Positions 1-10,096 are shown, counted from the first letter of the stretch. The stretch is DNA of 64,000 nucleotides from Rhodocyclaceae bacterium (GCA_013388985.1 JACAEF010000005.1:62001-126000), one strand, 5' to 3'. Notes: a model not told the origin generated them from the letters alone. Program-made: numbers and translations.

Positions 1-834
1 TGGAGCGCCGCGCTGCCGCTCGTCGAAGCGATGACCCTCGACCGGCTCGCCGGCGCAGCCGAACGTTACGGCCGCATCCGCTCCTGGGGTTCGATCGGTT
101 TCATCTGCAGCGTGCTAGGCCTTGGAGCGTTGCTCGATCATCTGCCGATCGGCACAATCCTCTGGGCCTGCCTGGCGATCCTCGCCAGCGTGCTGCTCAG
201 CGCCTTGTCGCTCGAAGAGACGAAAGTCGGCGCTGGCAGGACGGCACCTCCGATCGCAGGGCAGCTGCGCCGTCCCGCGGTGATGGCGCTCCTGGCGGCA
301 TGTTTTTTCATGTCGGTGGCGCATGGTCCGCTCTACGTGTTCTATTCGATCCATCTCGTCGCCCATGGCTATGACAAGCTGGCGGTAGGGATGCTCTGGT
401 CGCTCGGCGTGGTCGCCGAGATCATCGTCTTCATGACCATGCCGCGCCTGATGCACCACGTTTCGCTGCGCGCCATCCTGCTGGCGAGCTTTGCGCTCGC
501 GGTGCTGCGCTTCCTGTTGATCGGCTGGGCGGCGGATTTCCCAATCGCGCTCCTGTTCGCCCAGCTGCTCCACGGCGCCACCTTCGGCGCCTATCATGCC
601 GCGGCGATGGCGGTGCTGATCCGCTGGTTCGAACCGGCCCAGCAGGCGCGCGTCCAAGGCGTTTATGGCAGTATTTCGTTCGGCGCCGGCGGCATGGTGG
701 GCGGGTTGATCAGTGGCCAGGCGTGGGACGTTCTCGGCGCGGGTCTGACCTACACGCTCGCGGCGCTGTTCGCCGCCTGCGGCTGGCTGCTGATCTGGCG
801 CGGCCTGTCAGCGCAATCACTCGCAACGCGTTGA
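1..834 (+). CDS. MFS transporter, 5' truncated by window edge
   Basis: Integral inner-membrane permease of the major facilitator superfamily, resembling the MFS_1_like/HcaT group. The frame is open from base 1 and the true start lies outside the window; 277 residues are visible. The motif ERYGRIRSWGSIGFI just after the first visible helix is typical of that group, and several further hydrophobic segments follow. A 26-bp dispersed repeat (223-248) encodes KVGAGRTAP in the hydrophilic stretch after the first helices, probably the central cytoplasmic loop. The substrate cannot be told from sequence. It ends 7 bp before the M48 protease gene. Confidence 0.85.
   Translation, partial: WSAALPLVEAMTLDRLAGAAERYGRIRSWGSIGFICSVLGLGALLDHLPIGTILWACLAILASVLLSALSLEETKVGAGRTAPPIAGQLRRPAVMALLAACFFMSVAHGPLYVFYSIHLVAHGYDKLAVGMLWSLGVVAEIIVFMTMPRLMHHVSLRAILLASFALAVLRFLLIGWAADFPIALLFAQLLHGATFGAYHAAAMAVLIRWFEPAQQARVQGVYGSISFGAGGMVGGLISGQAWDVLGAGLTYTLAALFAACGWLLIWRGLSAQSLATR
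223..248 (+). repeat. Dispersed 26-bp repeat, copy 1 (forward)
   Basis: Matches the consensus AAAGTCGGCGCTGGCG, NN, ACGGCACC with one change in the core. It lies inside the MFS permease gene in the KVGAGxTAP frame. Confidence 0.85.
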
Positions 835-841
835 GGGAAGC

Positions 842-1621
842 ATGAGGACGAAAAAACATCTCCTGATGGCAGGCTTTGCGGCGCTGCTGCTGACCGCTTG
901 CAGCACCGTGCCGGTCACCGGGCGCTCGCAGTTGCTGATGGTTTCGGAGCAGCAGGAGCTCCGCATGGGGCTGACGAGTTTCAAGGAGATACTGGAAAAG
1001 GAAAAGCTCAGCACCGACCCGGTCATCAACGAACGGGTACAGCGCATCGGCCGGCGCATCGCCGCCGCGACCGGGCGCAGCGACTACCAGTGGGAATTCA
1101 GGGTGATCGACAACGACAAGACCGTCAATGCCTTCTGCCTGCCCGGCGGCAAGGTGGCCGTCTATACCGGCCTGCTGCCGTTGACGCCCGACGATGCCAG
1201 TCTCGCGGCCGTGATTGCGCACGAAGTCGCGCATGCGATCGCGCGTCACGGCGGCGAACGGCTCAGCCAGGAAATGGTGGTCGCCGGCCTGACGGCCGCT
1301 ACCGTGATGGCCACCAGCGACTCATCGCGCCGCGATCTCTATGCCGGCCTGCTCGGCGCGGGCGCGGCGGTCGGCTTCCTGCTGCCCTATTCGCGCCTGC
1401 ACGAGGCGGAAGCCGATCGGATGGGGCTCATCTATATGGCCAAGGCGGGCTACGATCCGCGCGCGGCGCTCGCGTTGTGGCAGCGCATGGCGGCACAGTC
1501 GAAGGGCAAGGCGAAACCGCCGGAGTTCCTCTCGACCCACCCGGCCGATGAAACGCGCATCAAGGAAATCGAACGCTGGCTGCCGGAGGCGTTGAGTCAC
1601 TATCACCCTGGCGCGCATTGA
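842..1621 (+). CDS. M48 family metalloprotease lipoprotein
   Basis: A zinc endopeptidase of the M48 (Oma1/HtpX/BepA-LoiP) family, 259 aa. A lipoprotein signal peptide ends in the lipobox LLTAC with Cys20, so the mature protein should be lipid-anchored, facing the periplasm. The zinc site HEVAH lies at residues 127-131, and the second glutamate ligand is probably in HEAEADRMG near residue 190. By family knowledge such proteins act in quality control of outer-membrane or misfolded envelope proteins. There is no TPR tail as in BepA, so it is closer to LoiP/YcaL. It starts 8 bp after the MFS stop. Confidence 0.92.
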   Translation: MRTKKHLLMAGFAALLLTACSTVPVTGRSQLLMVSEQQELRMGLTSFKEILEKEKLSTDPVINERVQRIGRRIAAATGRSDYQWEFRVIDNDKTVNAFCLPGGKVAVYTGLLPLTPDDASLAAVIAHEVAHAIARHGGERLSQEMVVAGLTAATVMATSDSSRRDLYAGLLGAGAAVGFLLPYSRLHEAEADRMGLIYMAKAGYDPRAALALWQRMAAQSKGKAKPPEFLSTHPADETRIKEIERWLPEALSHYHPGAH

Positions 1622-1712
1622 GGCTACAGGGCAACATAGTGTCATGGGAAGAGGCAAAAGCGCCGCGGTTTTCGGCGGTGCTATGCAATAATTTCTTTTT
1701 TTGGAGTGAATC

Positions 1713-1832
1713 ATGAAAAAACTGCTTGGTTTGTGCGCCCTCATCGTGTTTCTCGCCGGATGCAATACCGTCCAGGGCATCGGCAAGGACATCGAAAAGG
1801 GCGGCGAGGCGATCCAGCGGGCTGTCAAATAA
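1713..1832 (+). CDS. Entericidin A/B family lipoprotein
   Basis: A 39-residue peptide beginning MKKLLGLCALIVFLAGC. The lipobox LAGC puts the lipidated cysteine at residue 17. The mature part NTVQGIGKDIEKGGEAI is the classic entericidin pattern, a short amphipathic helix of small outer-membrane lipoproteins. The ribosome site TTGGAG sits about 7 bp before the ATG. It stands alone between the protease gene and leuB, with no second entericidin (antidote) gene beside it. An imperfect hairpin (1659-1682, one G-U pair) precedes it but lacks an adjoining T-run. Confidence 0.85.
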   Translation: MKKLLGLCALIVFLAGCNTVQGIGKDIEKGGEAIQRAVK

Positions 1833-1856
1833 TCTGCGCATCCAATGGGATCCCTG

Positions 1857-2909
1857 ATGAAAATCCTCGTTTTGCCCGGTGATGGCATCGGACCGGAAAT
1901 CACAGCCGAAGCCGTGCGCGTACTCAAGGCGCTCGATCTGTCGTTCGAGATGGAGGAGGCGCTGCTGGGTGGCTGTGCCGTCGATGCCACCGGCGATCCT
2001 TATCCCGAAGCGACACGGAAACTCGCACGCGAAGCCGATGCCGTGCTGCTCGGCGCCGTCGGCGGTCCCCAATGGGACAGTCACCCGCGTGAGCAGCGTC
2101 CCGAACGCGGCTTGCTCGGCATCCGCAAGGATCTCGGTCTGTTCGCCAACCTGCGGCCGGCCGTGCTCTATCCCGAACTCGCCAATGCTTCGACCCTCAA
2201 GCCGGAAGTGGTGGCAGGGCTCGACATCCTGATCGTACGCGAGCTGACCGGCGACATCTATTTCGGCCAGCCGCGCGGCATCGAAGTGCGCAACGGCGAG
2301 CGGGTCGGTTTCAACACGATGATCTATGCCGAGAGCGAAATCCGCCGCATCGCCCGGGTCGCCTTCGAGGCCGCACGCAAGCGCAACAGAAAAGTTTGCT
2401 CGGTCGACAAGATGAACGTCCTCGAATGCACTCAGCTGTGGCGCGACGTGGTGACCGAGACGGCGCGCGACTATCCGGACGTCGAGCTTTCGCACATGCT
2501 CGTCGACAATGCCGCGATGCAGCTCGTGCGCAATCCGAAGCAGTTCGATGTGGTTGTCACCGGCAACATGTTCGGCGACATCCTTTCGGACGAAGCCTCG
2601 ATGCTGACCGGTTCGATCGGCATGCTGCCCTCGGCTTCGCTCGACGAAAAGAACAAGGGTCTCTATGAGCCGTGCCACGGCTCCGCACCGGACATCGCCG
2701 GCAAGGGCGTGGCCAACCCGCTGGCGACGATTCTCTCGGCGGCGATGATGCTGCGCTATACCTTCAACGATGAAGCCGCGGCGACGCGCATCGAGAATGC
2801 GGTCAAGAAGGTGCTGGCACAAGGCTTCCGCACCGGGGACATCTTCGAGCCGGGCATGAAGAAGGTCGGTACCCGGGAAATGGGCGACGCGGTGCTGGCG
2901 GCGCTGTAA
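1857..2909 (+). CDS. leuB: 3-isopropylmalate dehydrogenase
   Basis: Oxidises and decarboxylates 3-isopropylmalate to 2-oxoisocaproate in leucine synthesis, NAD-dependent, cytosolic. The start at 1857 gives [15 protein letters not shown], the family N-terminus; an in-frame ATG at 1845 has no better ribosome site. 350 aa, full length. Recognisable motifs are the substrate arginine region [19 protein letters not shown], the DNAAMQL segment and the C-terminal [11 protein letters not shown] of the coenzyme site. asd follows after 21 bp, a common betaproteobacterial pairing, but leuC and leuD, usually just upstream, are not in this window. Confidence 0.96.
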   Translation: MKILVLPGDGIGPEITAEAVRVLKALDLSFEMEEALLGGCAVDATGDPYPEATRKLAREADAVLLGAVGGPQWDSHPREQRPERGLLGIRKDLGLFANLRPAVLYPELANASTLKPEVVAGLDILIVRELTGDIYFGQPRGIEVRNGERVGFNTMIYAESEIRRIARVAFEAARKRNRKVCSVDKMNVLECTQLWRDVVTETARDYPDVELSHMLVDNAAMQLVRNPKQFDVVVTGNMFGDILSDEASMLTGSIGMLPSASLDEKNKGLYEPCHGSAPDIAGKGVANPLATILSAAMMLRYTFNDEAAATRIENAVKKVLAQGFRTGDIFEPGMKKVGTREMGDAVLAAL

Positions 2910-2930
2910 TTCACGATAGGAATGACGAAC

Positions 2931-4052
2931 ATGAAAAAAGTGGGTCTCGTCGGTTGGCGCGGCATGGTCGGCTCGGTGCTGATGCAGCGCATGCGCGAGG
3001 AGGGCGATTTCGCCCTGATCGAGCCGGTGTTCTTCACGACCTCCAACGTCGGCGGCCAAGGGCCGGCCGAGGCGGGCGGCGTGCCGCTCAAGGACGCGAA
3101 GGACATCGCGGCATTGAAGCAGATGGACGTGATCATCAGCTGCCAGGGCGGCGATTACACCAAGGAGGTGTTCGGCCCGCTGCGCACGGCGGGCTGGAAT
3201 GGCTACTGGATCGATGCCGCCTCCACGCTGCGCATGGCCGATGATGCCATCATCATTCTGGACCCGGTCAACCTCGACGTCATCAAAGCGGGGCTGGCCA
3301 AGGGCGTCAAGAACTACATTGGCGGCAACTGCACGGTGTCGCTGATGCTGATGGGCCTGGGCGGCCTGTTTCACCATGATCTGGTCGAGTGGGTTTCGGC
3401 GATGACTTATCAGGCCGCCTCGGGGGCAGGCGCGCAGAACATGCGAGAACTGCTCGCGCAGATGGGCATGCTGCATGACGCGGTGAAGGCGGAGCTCGCC
3501 GATCCGGCCTCCGCGATCCTCGACATCGACCGCAAGGTCGCCGAAACGATGCGCTCGTCCGCGTTCCCGACCAAGAACTTCCGCGGCGTGCCGCTCGCCG
3601 GCAGCGTGATTCCCTGGATCGACGTGCCGGTCGAGCATGGCCAGTCGAAGGAAGAGTGGAAGGGTGGCGCCGAGTGCAACAAGATCCTCGGCAAGCCGGC
3701 GTTCCGCTCGCCCGGCAGTATCCCGATCGACGGCATCTGCGTGCGCGTCGGCGCGATGCGTTGCCATTCCCAAGGGCTGACCATCAAGCTGAAGAAAGAC
3801 GTGCCGCTCGACGAGCTTTCCGGCATCATCGCCCAAGGCAATGACTGGGTGAAGGTGGTACCCAACGAGCGCGAAACTACCGAGCGCGAGTTGACACCCG
3901 CCGCGGTGACGGGAACGCTGACCGTGCCGGTCGGGCGTCTTCACAAGCTGGCGATGGGGCCCGAATATCTGGGCGCCTTCACCTGTGGCGATCAACTGCT
4001 CTGGGGGGCTGCCGAACCTTTGCGCAGGATGTTGCGGGTTTTGCTCGAATAA
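2931..4052 (+). CDS. asd: Aspartate-semialdehyde dehydrogenase
   Basis: Reduces aspartyl phosphate to aspartate semialdehyde, the branch point to Lys, Met, Thr and diaminopimelate. 373 aa. The NADP-binding N-terminus is [16 protein letters not shown]; the active-site cysteine is in [12 protein letters not shown]; the C-terminus ends RMLRVLLE as in proteobacterial type-I enzymes. Start chosen at 2931 because the AGGA at about 2918 is correctly spaced for it and too close to the in-frame ATG at 2922. Confidence 0.96.
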   Translation: MKKVGLVGWRGMVGSVLMQRMREEGDFALIEPVFFTTSNVGGQGPAEAGGVPLKDAKDIAALKQMDVIISCQGGDYTKEVFGPLRTAGWNGYWIDAASTLRMADDAIIILDPVNLDVIKAGLAKGVKNYIGGNCTVSLMLMGLGGLFHHDLVEWVSAMTYQAASGAGAQNMRELLAQMGMLHDAVKAELADPASAILDIDRKVAETMRSSAFPTKNFRGVPLAGSVIPWIDVPVEHGQSKEEWKGGAECNKILGKPAFRSPGSIPIDGICVRVGAMRCHSQGLTIKLKKDVPLDELSGIIAQGNDWVKVVPNERETTERELTPAAVTGTLTVPVGRLHKLAMGPEYLGAFTCGDQLLWGAAEPLRRMLRVLLE

Positions 4053-4083
4053 TCGTATTCGGCATATAAAGCAAAAGTCGAGC

Positions 4084-4112
4084 TTGCGCCTTTAAGTGCA
4101 TGATGTTATTTT
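4084..4112 (+). promoter_or_regulatory. Candidate sigma-70 promoter for fimV
   Basis: TTGCGC at 4084-4089 and TATTTT at 4107-4112 are separated by 17 bp. They lie in the 95-bp gap before fimV, about 35 bp from its start. The match is moderate only. Confidence 0.35.
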
Positions 4113-4147
4113 GAATACCATGCTATCCATCCCGCGCGGGGTCAATC

Positions 4148-6829
4148 GTGAATAAATCACCCAAGTCGTCGATCTTCAAAGCGTCCCTGATGGCCATGCT
4201 CCTTGCCGGCGCATGCGGCGCGCAGGGAGCCGGATTGGGCACGCTCAGCGTCTTTTCCGGCATCGGCCAGCAGCTGAATGCCGAGGTCGCGTTGAATGCG
4301 ACACCAGCCGAACTGGGAACGATTTCGGCCAAGCTCGCCTCACCCGAGGCCTTCAAGGAAGCGGGCATCGAATACATGCCTGTTTTGTCCGATCTGCGCA
4401 TCAGGATCGAAAAGTCGGCGACGGGGCAACCGGTCCTCAAACTGACGACGGTGCGGCCGGTGACGGAGCCTTTCCTGCATTTTCTCGTCGAATTGAGTTG
4501 GGGCTCCGGCCGCGTGATCAGGGAATACACCTTCCTGCTCGACCCGCCGGAAATGCTGCAAGTAGCCAAGCCAGCATCGGTCGTGGCGCCTGCGGCACCG
4601 GCAATCAAACCTCTGTCGGCTCCGGCCGCAGCGAAAGCGGCGGCACCCGTGCCGTCCGTGACGAAGCCGGCGCCCCCGGTCGGGAGCGAATACCAGGTCA
4701 AGCCGGGGGATACGCTCGGCAAGATCGCGCGCGAAACGCGTCCGGACTCCGTCACGCTTGACCAGATGTTGGTAGCGTTGTTCGACAACAATCCGGACGC
4801 CTTTGCCGGCGGCAACATGAATCGCCTGCGGGCAGGCAAGATTCTGCGCATTCCGGCCGCCGAGGAAGCTGCCAAGGTCGATCCCGCTGCGGCGCGCAAA
4901 CTGGTGATCCATCAGACCAGTGAATTCGCTGCTTACCGTCGCCGCCTCGCCGGCACCGTCGCGGCTGCGCCGGCCGTGACAGCCGTGCCGCAGCAGCAGG
5001 TATCGGGCGCGATCAAGCCGCGGATCGAGGACAAGACGCCGCCTCCGGAGGCGAAGGACAAGCTGGAGGTATCCCGCACGGAACCGGCGAAGGCCAAGCC
5101 AGCAACCACCGGGACCAGCAGTCTCGAAGAGGATCTGATCGCGCGCGACAAGGCGCTGCGCGAAGCCTCGGAACGCATCGCCCAGCTCGAAAAAAACATC
5201 GAGAATCTCAAGAAACTGGTCGAGATCAAGAGCCAGGCCGGTGCGGCGCTCCAGCAGCAGAGCGAAGCCACCCAGCCCGCGGCGGCTCCAGCCAAATCCG
5301 TGGAGCCCGCGAAGAGCGAAGCCCCCGCTGTCAAGGTCGAAGAACCCAAACCGGCCGCGCCTGCCGAACCGACTCCGGTGAAACCGCCTGAGCCGGCACC
5401 CGCCGCGCCGGCAGAAGCGCCCAGCCAGCCAGCCAAGCCCGCCGCGCCTGCGCCTGCAGCTGAGAAGAAGCCGGCAGTGCTGCCTCCACCGGAGCCCGAG
5501 GAGCCCAGCTTCATCGATGAAAACCCTGCCCTCGTCTATGGCGGGGGCGGTTTGATCGCCCTGCTGCTCGGCTACCTAGGGTATGCCTCCTGGCGGCGCA
5601 AGAAGGCAGCGGCCGAAAAAGCAACGCCAGCGCATGTTCCTGCTACACCAGCCGCTACGGCCCAGACGCCGCCGCCTGCTGGCGCGGCACCTGCTGGCCT
5701 GGAGAGCGGCGAAGTCTCGATCCAGGGCGAATTCAGCGAAGGCGGTTTGCTGACGAGCGAAGAAATCGTCGATCCGGTCGCGGAAGCCGAGGTGCTGATG
5801 GCCTATGGCCGTGACCGGCAGGCTGAAGAGGTGCTCCAGGCGGGGCTTGCCAAGGATCCCACCCGCTCGGCGATCCATCTGAAGCTGCTCGAGCTGTATG
5901 CCAAGCAGGAGAATCTCGCCCAGTTCGAAGCGATCGCCACGAAGCTCCATGAACTCGAGAAGGGGCGCGGTCCGGAGTGGGAGAAAGTCGTGGCCATGGC
6001 CCATTCACTGGGCCTGTTCGGCGGCATCTTCGCCGTGAGTGCGGCTGCCGAGGCCCTGAAGCCAGTCGCGGTGGCGGAGAAGAAGATCGAGCCGGCTCAG
6101 AGCGCCGGCCCTGTCCCGCCCGTTTCCCGAGCGGAAGCTGCCGTTTTGCCACAGCCAGCTGAGCCGGCAGTAGAGAAGGAGACCCCCTCCCTCGATTTCG
6201 ATCTCGATTTGGGGTCTCCCGCCGTGCCAGCGCAGGCCGCGACCGAAACGGCTCAGGCTGGAGAGGCCGTAGCGACTGACCTGGCGCTCGATTTCGACTT
6301 CGAGCTCGGCTCTCCCGAAGCCGAAAAGGCTGTCGAAGCCGTGGTGGAGAAAGCCGAAACTACGGGAGAGAATCCGGCCGCGCTCGATTTCGACCTGGAT
6401 TTGGGGTCGCCGGTCGAGGAAGTCACGGAAAAAATCGGCGAGGCCGCCGAAGAAAAACCACTCGACATCGATTTCGATTTCGATCTGAATCCGGCGACCG
6501 ATACCGAATCGGGGGTGACGGCACAACCCGTCGGCGATTTGAAGCTCGATTTCGATCTCGATCTCGACGAGGCCCCGACCGACAAGCTCACGCTCGCTCC
6601 TGCGGCTGAGCCCCAGCAGGTGACGGCAACGCCTGAGCCTATCGCTTCGCAGGCGCTGGCCGGCCCCGACAATGCCGAGGCCGCGACGAAGCTCGAATTG
6701 GCGCAGGCCTATGAGGAAATGGGCGACATCGAGGGCGCTCGCGAGCTGCTCAATGAAGTTCTCAGCGAGGGGTCTGCTGCCCAGCAGGCGCAAGCGAAGG
6801 CCAAGCTGGAACAGCTGAGCGTATCCTGA
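4148..6829 (+). CDS. fimV: FimV/HubP-like pole-organising protein
   Basis: Large inner-membrane protein, 893 aa, of the FimV/HubP family that organises cell poles and type IV pilus or motility functions. Order of parts: signal peptide (1-27), conserved FimV N-terminal domain (GLGTLSVFSGIGQQLNAEV), a LysM peptidoglycan-binding domain near 178-235 (EYQVKPGDTLGKIA), a coiled coil near 330-365, a Pro/Ala/Glu-rich linker, one membrane helix near 460-478 (GGGGLIALLLGYLGYASW), TPR-like segments, five acidic LDFDLDLGSP-type repeats, and the FimV C-terminal domain (KLELAQAYEEMGDIEGARELL). GTG start with GCGGGG upstream. Often sits before truA/trp in betaproteobacteria. Confidence 0.93.
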   Translation: MNKSPKSSIFKASLMAMLLAGACGAQGAGLGTLSVFSGIGQQLNAEVALNATPAELGTISAKLASPEAFKEAGIEYMPVLSDLRIRIEKSATGQPVLKLTTVRPVTEPFLHFLVELSWGSGRVIREYTFLLDPPEMLQVAKPASVVAPAAPAIKPLSAPAAAKAAAPVPSVTKPAPPVGSEYQVKPGDTLGKIARETRPDSVTLDQMLVALFDNNPDAFAGGNMNRLRAGKILRIPAAEEAAKVDPAAARKLVIHQTSEFAAYRRRLAGTVAAAPAVTAVPQQQVSGAIKPRIEDKTPPPEAKDKLEVSRTEPAKAKPATTGTSSLEEDLIARDKALREASERIAQLEKNIENLKKLVEIKSQAGAALQQQSEATQPAAAPAKSVEPAKSEAPAVKVEEPKPAAPAEPTPVKPPEPAPAAPAEAPSQPAKPAAPAPAAEKKPAVLPPPEPEEPSFIDENPALVYGGGGLIALLLGYLGYASWRRKKAAAEKATPAHVPATPAATAQTPPPAGAAPAGLESGEVSIQGEFSEGGLLTSEEIVDPVAEAEVLMAYGRDRQAEEVLQAGLAKDPTRSAIHLKLLELYAKQENLAQFEAIATKLHELEKGRGPEWEKVVAMAHSLGLFGGIFAVSAAAEALKPVAVAEKKIEPAQSAGPVPPVSRAEAAVLPQPAEPAVEKETPSLDFDLDLGSPAVPAQAATETAQAGEAVATDLALDFDFELGSPEAEKAVEAVVEKAETTGENPAALDFDLDLGSPVEEVTEKIGEAAEEKPLDIDFDFDLNPATDTESGVTAQPVGDLKLDFDLDLDEAPTDKLTLAPAAEPQQVTATPEPIASQALAGPDNAEAATKLELAQAYEEMGDIEGARELLNEVLSEGSAAQQAQAKAKLEQLSVS

Positions 6830-6880
6830 TCGGGCAGGGGCCGCGGCGTCGTCATCCTTTCTCTGCGGCGGCGGTTCGCC

Positions 6881-7477
6881 ATGTTCCATCCCGCCTCGCT
6901 GTTGCTCGCCTGGCTGACTTTCGCGCTCGGCTTGCAGTGGCTGAGTGTTCTCTGGCTCCTTCCCGTCGCGGGGTTCTGTGTCGCGCTGGCTTTCGCGTTG
7001 GCGCCCGGACGCACACGGGGGTTGCTGCGCCGTTCGCGCTGGTTGCTGCTGTCGCTGGCGATCCTCTATTTATTTGCCACGCCCGGCGAATATCTGCCGG
7101 GTCTCGCCGGCACGCTCGGCCTCACCCAGGAGGGCCTTAGACAGGGCGCGGAGCAGATCGGCCGCCTGCTGGCGATGCTGGCGAGCCTCGCCCTGCTGCA
7201 CCGGCAACTGGGCACGCCGGGCCTGCTCGCCGGGCTGCACTGGTGGTTGGGACCATTCGCCTGGCGTGACAAGACCGTGGTCAGGCTGATGCTCGTGCTG
7301 GAGACGGTAGAGCAGCAACGGAACATCCGCTGGCGGGAGTGGCTGGCACCTGCCACGTTTGAGGAAACCATGCTTCCCACCCGCCTGACATTGACGATGC
7401 CGCGCTTTTGCGCCGCCGACCTGGGATTGGCGCTGGTCCTGGCTGGCATTCTGCTCGCGCTGCTGTCCGCCGCATGA
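6881..7477 (+). CDS. CbiQ/EcfT-like membrane protein
   Basis: A 198-residue protein with about five to six hydrophobic helices, resembling the transmembrane T component (CbiQ family) of energy-coupling factor transporters. The evidence is helix spacing and the cytoplasmic stretch VRLMLVLETVEQQRNIRWREWL. No ECF ATPase or S component lies nearby, so it is either an orphan or works with proteins encoded elsewhere. Its stop overlaps the truA start as ATGA, so the two are probably translationally coupled. Family assignment is moderate. Confidence 0.65.
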   Translation: MFHPASLLLAWLTFALGLQWLSVLWLLPVAGFCVALAFALAPGRTRGLLRRSRWLLLSLAILYLFATPGEYLPGLAGTLGLTQEGLRQGAEQIGRLLAMLASLALLHRQLGTPGLLAGLHWWLGPFAWRDKTVVRLMLVLETVEQQRNIRWREWLAPATFEETMLPTRLTLTMPRFCAADLGLALVLAGILLALLSAA

Positions 7478-8268
7478 GGATCGCGCTTGGCCTCGAATAT
7501 GACGGCGCCGGTTTTTCCGGCTGGCAGTCGCAGGCAGGCGGGAATACGGTCCAGGATGCGCTCGAAGCCGCGCTCACGGCCGTCGCCGGGCAGCCGGTAC
7601 GGGTCGTCTGCGCAGGGCGCACCGATGCCGGTGTGCATGCAAGCGCGCAAGTGGTGCATTTCGACGTCGCGGTCTCGCGGCCCGTGACGGCCTGGGTGCG
7701 CGGCGCGAATGCGCATCTGCCGCGAACCGTCGCCGTGCGCTGGGCCGTGCCGGTGGCGGACGACTTTCATGCCCGCTTCTGCGCGCGTGCGCGCAGCTAC
7801 CGATATCTGCTCCTCAATCGCCCCGAACGCCCCGGCCTGCTGGCGGGCCGGGTCGGCTGGTGCCACCGGCCTCTCGATCTGGCGGCGATGCAGGAAGCCG
7901 CCGCCTGTCTGCCGGGAGAGCATGATTTCTCGTCGTTTCGCGCCGCCGGCTGCCAGGCGAAAACGCCTATCAAGACCCTGTATCGCTTCGACATCGAGCG
8001 GCAGGGCGATCTGGTCGTGTTCGACTGCTGCGCGAATGCCTTCCTGCACCACATGGTGCGCAATCTGGTAGGCGCGCTGGTCTATGTCGGCATCGGCAGG
8101 ATGCGGCCCGCTGAATTCGTGCGCCTGCTCGATGCGCGCGACCGGCGTCTGGGCGCGCCGACTTACGCTCCCGACGGCCTGTATCTGACCGGGGTCGAAT
8201 ATGGCGAGCAGTGGGCATTGCCGCAGCAGGGACGTATCATGGCGCTTCCCTGTCTGCCGATCGTTTGA
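7474..8268 (+). CDS. truA: tRNA pseudouridine(38-40) synthase
   Basis: Converts uridines 38-40 of the tRNA anticodon arm to pseudouridine. 264 aa, normal length. MRIALGLEYDGAGFSGWQSQ opens the catalytic fold and the catalytic aspartate is in AGRTDAGVHA. Other family signatures are FHARFCARARSYRYLL and NAFLHHMVRNLVGAL. The start at 7474 overlaps the upstream stop by 4 bp. It leads into trpFBA, a conserved order in this class. Confidence 0.96.
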   Translation: MRIALGLEYDGAGFSGWQSQAGGNTVQDALEAALTAVAGQPVRVVCAGRTDAGVHASAQVVHFDVAVSRPVTAWVRGANAHLPRTVAVRWAVPVADDFHARFCARARSYRYLLLNRPERPGLLAGRVGWCHRPLDLAAMQEAAACLPGEHDFSSFRAAGCQAKTPIKTLYRFDIERQGDLVVFDCCANAFLHHMVRNLVGALVYVGIGRMRPAEFVRLLDARDRRLGAPTYAPDGLYLTGVEYGEQWALPQQGRIMALPCLPIV

Positions 8269-8272
8269 TCCC

Positions 8273-8908
8273 ATGCAGCGAACGCGCGTCAAGATTTGCG
8301 GCATCACCCGCAGCGAGGATCTCGCCGCGGCGGTGACGGCGGGCGCCGATGCCATCGGCTTCGTGTTCTATCCGCCCAGCCCGCGCTTTTTGCCGGCCGA
8401 ACAGGCAATCGGGCTGGCACGCCAGGTGCCGCCCTTCGTGACACGCGTCGGGCTGTTCGTGAATGCCGAACCCGCCTTCGTCCGCGAAACGCTCGCCCAG
8501 GTGCCGCTCGATCTCTTGCAGTTTCACGGCGATGAGGATGCGCGGTATTGCGAGCAGTTCGGCCGCGCCTATCTCAAGGCGGCCCGGGTGAAGCCGGGGG
8601 TCGATCTGCTAGAATTCGCCCGCGCTTTCCCGACTGCCCAGGGGCTGCTGCTCGATGCCTGGAGCACGGCCTATGGTGGGGCGGGACAAACCTTCGACTG
8701 GTCGCTGATCCCTGAGAGCCTGCCATTGCCGATGATCCTGTCGGGCGGGCTGCACGCGGGCAACGTCGTCGAGGCGGTGACGAGGATTCGCCCTTGGGCG
8801 GTGGATGTCAGCAGTGGGGTCGAACAGGCCAAGGGCATCAAGGATGCCACGAAGATCGCCGCCTTCATGGCGGCAGTGAGAATGGCAGATGACGCAAAAC
8901 GACTATAG
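8273..8908 (+). CDS. trpF: Phosphoribosylanthranilate isomerase
   Basis: Amadori rearrangement of N-(5'-phosphoribosyl)anthranilate in tryptophan synthesis; TIM barrel, 211 aa. The N-terminal [12 protein letters not shown] holds the catalytic cysteine, and the catalytic aspartate is in LLLDAWS. The phosphate site is in [10 protein letters not shown] and [15 protein letters not shown]. It starts 4 bp after truA and overlaps trpB by 20 bp. No leader peptide or attenuator is visible before it. Confidence 0.95.
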   Translation: MQRTRVKICGITRSEDLAAAVTAGADAIGFVFYPPSPRFLPAEQAIGLARQVPPFVTRVGLFVNAEPAFVRETLAQVPLDLLQFHGDEDARYCEQFGRAYLKAARVKPGVDLLEFARAFPTAQGLLLDAWSTAYGGAGQTFDWSLIPESLPLPMILSGGLHAGNVVEAVTRIRPWAVDVSSGVEQAKGIKDATKIAAFMAAVRMADDAKRL

Positions 8909-10094
8909 CTTGCCCGACGAGCGGGGCCATTTCGGCAGATACGGCGGCATTTTCGTCGCGGAGACGCTGCTGCCGGCGCTCGCCGGGCTGGCGGCGGCCT
9001 ACGAGGAAGCGCGCAACGACCCGGCGTTCCGGGCCGAGTTCGAACAGGAGCTTGCGCATTACGTCGGCCGCCCCAGCCCGATCTATCACGCGAGACGCTG
9101 GTCGCAGGTGCTCGGCGGCGCGCAGATCTATCTGAAGCGCGAGGACCTCAATCATACCGGCGCGCACAAGATCAACAACGGCATTGGCCAGGCGCTCTTG
9201 GCGCGCCGCATGGGCAAGCGCCGCGTGATCGCGGAAACTGGGGCGGGCATGCATGGCGTCGCGACGGCTACCGTCGCCGCCCGCTATGGCATGGAATGCG
9301 TGGTGTACATGGGCAGCGAGGACGTCAAGCGCCAGTCGGCCAACGTCTACCGGATGAAGGTGCTCGGCGCCACGGTCGTGCCGGTCGAGTCCGGCTCGAA
9401 GACGCTCAAGGACGCATTGAACGAGGCGATGCGCGACTGGGTGACGAATGTGGAGAACACCTTCTACATCATCGGCACCGTCGCGGGCCCCCATCCGTAT
9501 CCGATGATGGTGCGTGATTTCCAGTCGGTGATCGGCAAGGAATGCATCGCGCAAATGTCGGCGTTGGCGGGACGGCAGCCGGACCAGGTGATCGCCTGCG
9601 TCGGCGGCGGTTCCAATGCGATGGGCATCTTCTACGACTACATTCCCCATGAAAACGTCCGGCTGGTCGGTGTCGAGGCGGCCGGACTGGGCATCGAAAC
9701 CGGCAAACACGCCGCTTCGCTGACCGCAGGTCGCCCCGGCGTGCTGCACGGCAACCGCACCTACCTGCTGCAGGACGAAAATGGCCAGATCATCGAGACG
9801 CATTCGATTTCCGCCGGTCTCGACTATCCGGGCGTCGGCCCCGAGCATGCGTGGCTCAAGGACAGCGGCCGCGCCGAGTATGTGACCGTCACCGACGAGG
9901 AGGCGCTGGCGGCCTTCCACGATCTGTGCCGCTTTGAGGGCATCATCCCGGCGCTGGAATCCAGCCATGCACTCGCCTACGCGGCGCGAACCGCGCGCGG
10001 CCTGCCGAAGGACCGCATCCTGCTCGTCAATCTGTCCGGCCGCGGCGACAAGGATCTGCACACCGTCGCCGAACGTGCCGGGATAAGGTTCTGA
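8889..10094 (+). CDS. trpB: Tryptophan synthase beta chain
   Basis: PLP enzyme joining indole and serine to tryptophan; partner of TrpA in the alpha2-beta2 complex. 401 aa. The PLP lysine is in [10 protein letters not shown], the glycine-rich phosphate loop is [10 protein letters not shown], and the conserved ETGAGMHG lies between. It begins inside the end of trpF and ends 2 bp before trpA, which indicates coordinated translation. Confidence 0.97.
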   Translation: MTQNDYSLPDERGHFGRYGGIFVAETLLPALAGLAAAYEEARNDPAFRAEFEQELAHYVGRPSPIYHARRWSQVLGGAQIYLKREDLNHTGAHKINNGIGQALLARRMGKRRVIAETGAGMHGVATATVAARYGMECVVYMGSEDVKRQSANVYRMKVLGATVVPVESGSKTLKDALNEAMRDWVTNVENTFYIIGTVAGPHPYPMMVRDFQSVIGKECIAQMSALAGRQPDQVIACVGGGSNAMGIFYDYIPHENVRLVGVEAAGLGIETGKHAASLTAGRPGVLHGNRTYLLQDENGQIIETHSISAGLDYPGVGPEHAWLKDSGRAEYVTVTDEEALAAFHDLCRFEGIIPALESSHALAYAARTARGLPKDRILLVNLSGRGDKDLHTVAERAGIRF

Positions 10095-10096
10095 CC

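Noticed and set aside
1659-1700. Terminator between the M48 protease and the entericidin gene
   Set aside because: The 8-bp stem has a G-U pair and the T-run begins more than 10 bp after it.
1560-3995. 811-codon open frame on the minus strand across leuB and asd
   Set aside because: It is opposite two clear enzymes, has a low-complexity His/Arg/Asp-rich translation and no domain; it is a GC-rich shadow frame.
4410-4433. Partial match to the repeat in fimV (AAAGTCGGCG)
   Set aside because: Only the first ten bases agree; the rest diverges, so likely chance.
8201-8272. Tryptophan leader or attenuator before trpF
   Set aside because: truA ends 4 bp before trpF and there is no Trp-codon-rich peptide or terminator hairpin.
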